From contig JARLIH010000153.1 of NCBI GenBank assembly GCA_031291845.1, positions 1-38,841 on the forward strand: DNA of 38,841 bases, read 5' to 3'. Position numbers and translations under genes: made by a program. Under the pieces are notes generated by a model. It saw only the letters and a list, made by a program, of their open reading frames with translations, did not search any database and was not told where the DNA came from. Numbering within the stretch: the first letter of the stretch is position 1; each line of letters opens with the position of its first letter. Origin of the DNA: Isosphaeraceae bacterium (lineage in GTDB: Bacteria > Planctomycetota > Planctomycetia > Isosphaerales > Isosphaeraceae). Shown piece by piece: positions 35,801 through 38,841 of the stretch.

Positions 35801-38800
35801 GCTTCCAGCTCAAGCTGGAGCGTGAGAACGTCTTCTACGACTACTACAACACAAAGCCGCCTGCTGGTACCGGCGCGACGCGTTGAGAGAAGTCGATCGG
35901 TCTTGAGGGTGATCGGCCACGACGGCCCGATCTACATCGGGGGGAATCGTCCACGGGGAACTTGGTGGGCGGTTCTCACCCGGTCCTACAGGCAGATGGT
36001 CCATTCGCGTTTGTGAAGGGGAATCTTATGTCAGAAACCACCAGCGGGAGCGTCCTCGCGCTTTTGATGGGGATGGCCCTCTCGACCACGGCAACGGCCG
36101 CCCCTCCGGGCGTTGACGGGGCGGTCGCGTTGCTCGATGACGACACGTCCTGGAAGCGTTTGCCGCCCGCCGTATCGGGCGGGGGAGTGCCGCTCCCAAA
36201 CTGGGCGAAGGCGGTCGCGGTTCACCTCCCCAGGACGGCCGCCGCGATGATCCGGCTCGACCTGGCCCAGCGCACGCAGAGTCCGCTCGATCCGGCGCTC
36301 CGGGCCAAGATGCGCTGGGCGATCGCCCACGCCAACCATTGCGCGTACTCCGAGGCGTACGCCCTGTACGACCTGAAGCGAGCCGGCGGCGACGCCGCGC
36401 AGTTGACCGGCGACCCCGCCCGCTGGCCGGAAGCGGACCGCGAGCCGCTGGAGTTCGCCCGCCTGCTGACGGTCGCCGCGCCGACGGTGAGCGACGACCT
36501 GTTCGCGCACCTGCGCGAGCAGTTCGGCGACAAACGCGTCGCGGCGATGGTGCTGCTGGCGGCGTACGGCAATTTTCAGGATCGGATCGTGCTCGGCCTG
36601 GGGCTGCCGCTGGAGGCCGGCGGGCCCTTGCCGCCGCTTCAGGTCGAATTCGCGCCGAGTGCCTTTCAGGCGGCTCCGCTCTTGCCGCCGCAAGGTGCGC
36701 TGCCGCGGCTGCGGGAGTCGGGTACGACCGTCGTCGAGCGCGACCCCGAGTGGTCGGAGCTGTCGTACGACGAGCTGCAGTCCCGCCTCGACCGCCAGCG
36801 CGCCCGGAAACCGCGCCTTCCGGTGCCGACCTGGGATGAGGTCAAGACGAAGCTCCCTCCGGCCTTCACGGCCCGTCCGACCCGAATCTTCTGGTCATTG
36901 ACGGGGTACGGCTACGCGCCCGAGTTGGCGGTGCCCTGGAATATCGCGACCCGGACGATGTGGGCCGAAGCGCCCCAGGACCGTGTCTTCGAGGAGAGCC
37001 TCTTCTGGGTCCAGACGCGGAGCATCCGCTGCAACTACTGCATGGGGCACTGCGAGATGCTGCTGGAGGTGGCCGGGCTCGACAAGGACGCGATCGCCGA
37101 GCGCACGCGGCGGCTGGCGGGGGACGACTGGTCGTGTTTCCCGCCGGAAGAGCAACGGGCGTTCGCCTACGCGCGCAAGCTCAGCAAGGCCCCCTGGGCG
37201 CTCACGGTGGCCGATTACCAGGCCCTGGAACGAGATTTCGGCCCCAAGGCGGCGATGGCCACATTCTGGTGGCTCTGCCGGGGCCTGTACATGACTCGTG
37301 TTTCGGACGGCTTTCAGCTTCCCCTGGAGCGCGACAACGTCTTTGCCGATCACGACGTCAAGCAGCCCGCGCCTGCGTCGAAGAAGTAGCGGATCGCGGC
37401 CTTACGGACTTGTTCTTCGGCTCTTGATGAGTGAGCCGTTCTTTCTCTGAATTGACGAATTTGCGTACCGCGATGCGGTTCATCCGGCCCAACAACCTGG
37501 CGACGTCCCGCACGGCCCTACTGTTCGTAGGGCTCGTGTGGGGGCTGCTGCCGGTGCCTCGCACGGCCCAGGCCGGATGTTCGCATTACGTCGTTTCCCG
37601 TTCCGAGCCAGATTTCGGGCTCGAAACAGTGGAGCTGCTTGGCATCGGCAAAGGCCCAGCCTCGCTGACGGAGCGCGTTCCGGCCGAGCGTCCCGGGTGG
37701 CCCAGGCCTTGCTCGGGACTCCTTTGCGCACGAAACCCCTTGTCTCCCTGGGCTCCCGTTCCCCCGGTCAAGGAGCGAGGCGAGCAATGGGCCGTTCAGG
37801 AAAGCGTTCCGCGGCTCGACGGGCCGGAGCCGTTGACCGTCCCGTGTCACGCTCCACCCCTGTTGCCGATCCGCTCCACCGCGTCGATCTTCCGTCCCCC
37901 TCGCCCCGAGACGTCTCCTGAGACCTGACACGTCGGTGGAGCGTCCGCCCGGCGCGCAGCGCATCTCGCTGTGCGCGTCGTCGCCGTCCGGTCGTTCCCC
38001 GTCCGAAGGTGACTTTGCTCCAGGCGCACGTGGCTGCCACGCTCCGCGCCCCTTGGGGTGATCATCCGCGCGTCGAAGGCCGCGGAATGGTCGATGAGAC
38101 GTCCCGACGCCACGAAAAACCTGGCAAGGCAGACCGGCCCCTCTCGCGCGGGGTAGCGGTCCGTCTTCGGGTTTTCCTTTCGATATCGATTGCTTGGAGG
38201 ATGGTCGTGCGACACAAGACACTTCCCCGGCAGCGCTTGAGGCGCGCGGGGCTGCTTCTGTTCGGGCTGACAGCGACCGTCGTGATCGGTACGGTCACGC
38301 TCAATTATTCGCGCGTGCTGGCGACCCCTCGCCCAGGCGACTCGCGACGATCCGAGCTCAAACGTCCGGATTCGCTCGCTTTCCGGGAACGCCAGTGGAT
38401 CGACACCAGTGGCTTATCCTCGGTGGTCCCCCGGCTGAAGTCGTGGCCCCTTTCGGCCCCCCTGGACGAGATCGCCGAATCCTGGAAGAACGTGGGCCAT
38501 CGGATCATCGCGTCGAACGAGCGTTTTCTCGGTGAATCGCCGGCTCTGTCCGAAGCTCGGAAGGTGAATCTACGTCTGACGAAGGCGATGCTTCTCAACT
38601 ACGAAGGAGAGCCGGCCAAAGCCTGCGAGGAGTTGAGCGCGCTGCGCGCTTCCCTTGAGGGTAAACCGGTCGAGTCGGCGGATTGGCTGTACACCATCAT
38701 CTACTACCAAGGCGTTTCCTCCTTGCGTCGGGGCGAGAACGAGAATTGCATCATGTGCCGGGGGGAGAGCTCGTGCATTCTGCCGATTTCACCGGCGGCG

Positions 38801-38841
38801 GTGCACCGTAACCCTCGCGGTTCGCGTACGGCGATCAAGCA

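Overview
The window reads as a chromosome segment from a planctomycete, most likely near Isosphaeraceae/Gemmataceae. This is inferred, not proven, from the high GC content, four DUF1559 pseudopilins (type IV-like N-methylation helix plus a C-terminal H-x9-DG motif), a large Ser/Thr kinase with WD40 propellers divergent from an ECF sigma factor, a CusA-like pump with a heavy-metal-binding adaptor, and the start of a CRTAC1/UnbV-type protein.

Layout. 1-2512: the end of a histidine kinase, a ferritin-like protein, a small lipoprotein and a YihY/BrkB membrane protein. 2656-2768: a sigma70-type promoter, a 10-bp hairpin and an intrinsic terminator, together a candidate small RNA or attenuated leader. 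2995-3615: a secreted beta-sandwich-like protein. 3612-8413 (minus): a four-gene signalling operon of membrane-anchored CPC thioredoxin-like protein, hybrid histidine kinase, single-domain receiver and receiver-GGDEF diguanylate cyclase. 8644-13047: gltX, an anchored hypothetical protein, an inverted-repeat element, a PfkB kinase and two minus-strand proteins of unknown function. 13073-15256: a DUF1559 protein divergent from a Spy/CpxP-like protein. 15415-21449 (minus): a metal-efflux operon of small lipoprotein, membrane-fusion protein and HME-RND pump.

21640-38841 is the accessory-looking part. It carries three members of a small secreted family whose predicted mature N-terminus is [G/A]CSHY (21640, 32356, 37473), three DUF1559 proteins each followed by a small lipoprotein gene, a 34-residue membrane peptide, and an EF-hand/deiodinase-like redoxin. 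It also holds the kinase/ECF pair and two tandem AhpD/CMD-like proteins, the first behind a Fur/PerR-like 7-1-7 operator.

The strongest discovery is at 25572-26144. An AhpD/peroxidase-related gene is interrupted by an in-frame TGA exactly at the second redox cysteine (C-x-x-U), and a bSECIS-like hairpin follows immediately. It is very probably a selenoprotein that an ordinary gene caller would truncate. It follows a deiodinase-like redoxin, and its family has two more members about 8-10 kb downstream, so the right half has a thiol/selenol redox theme.

Short palindromic repeats beginning GTAGGGT lie at several gene ends, and in three cases the TAG inside the repeat is the stop codon of the gene (gltX, the 11884 gene and the efflux pump).
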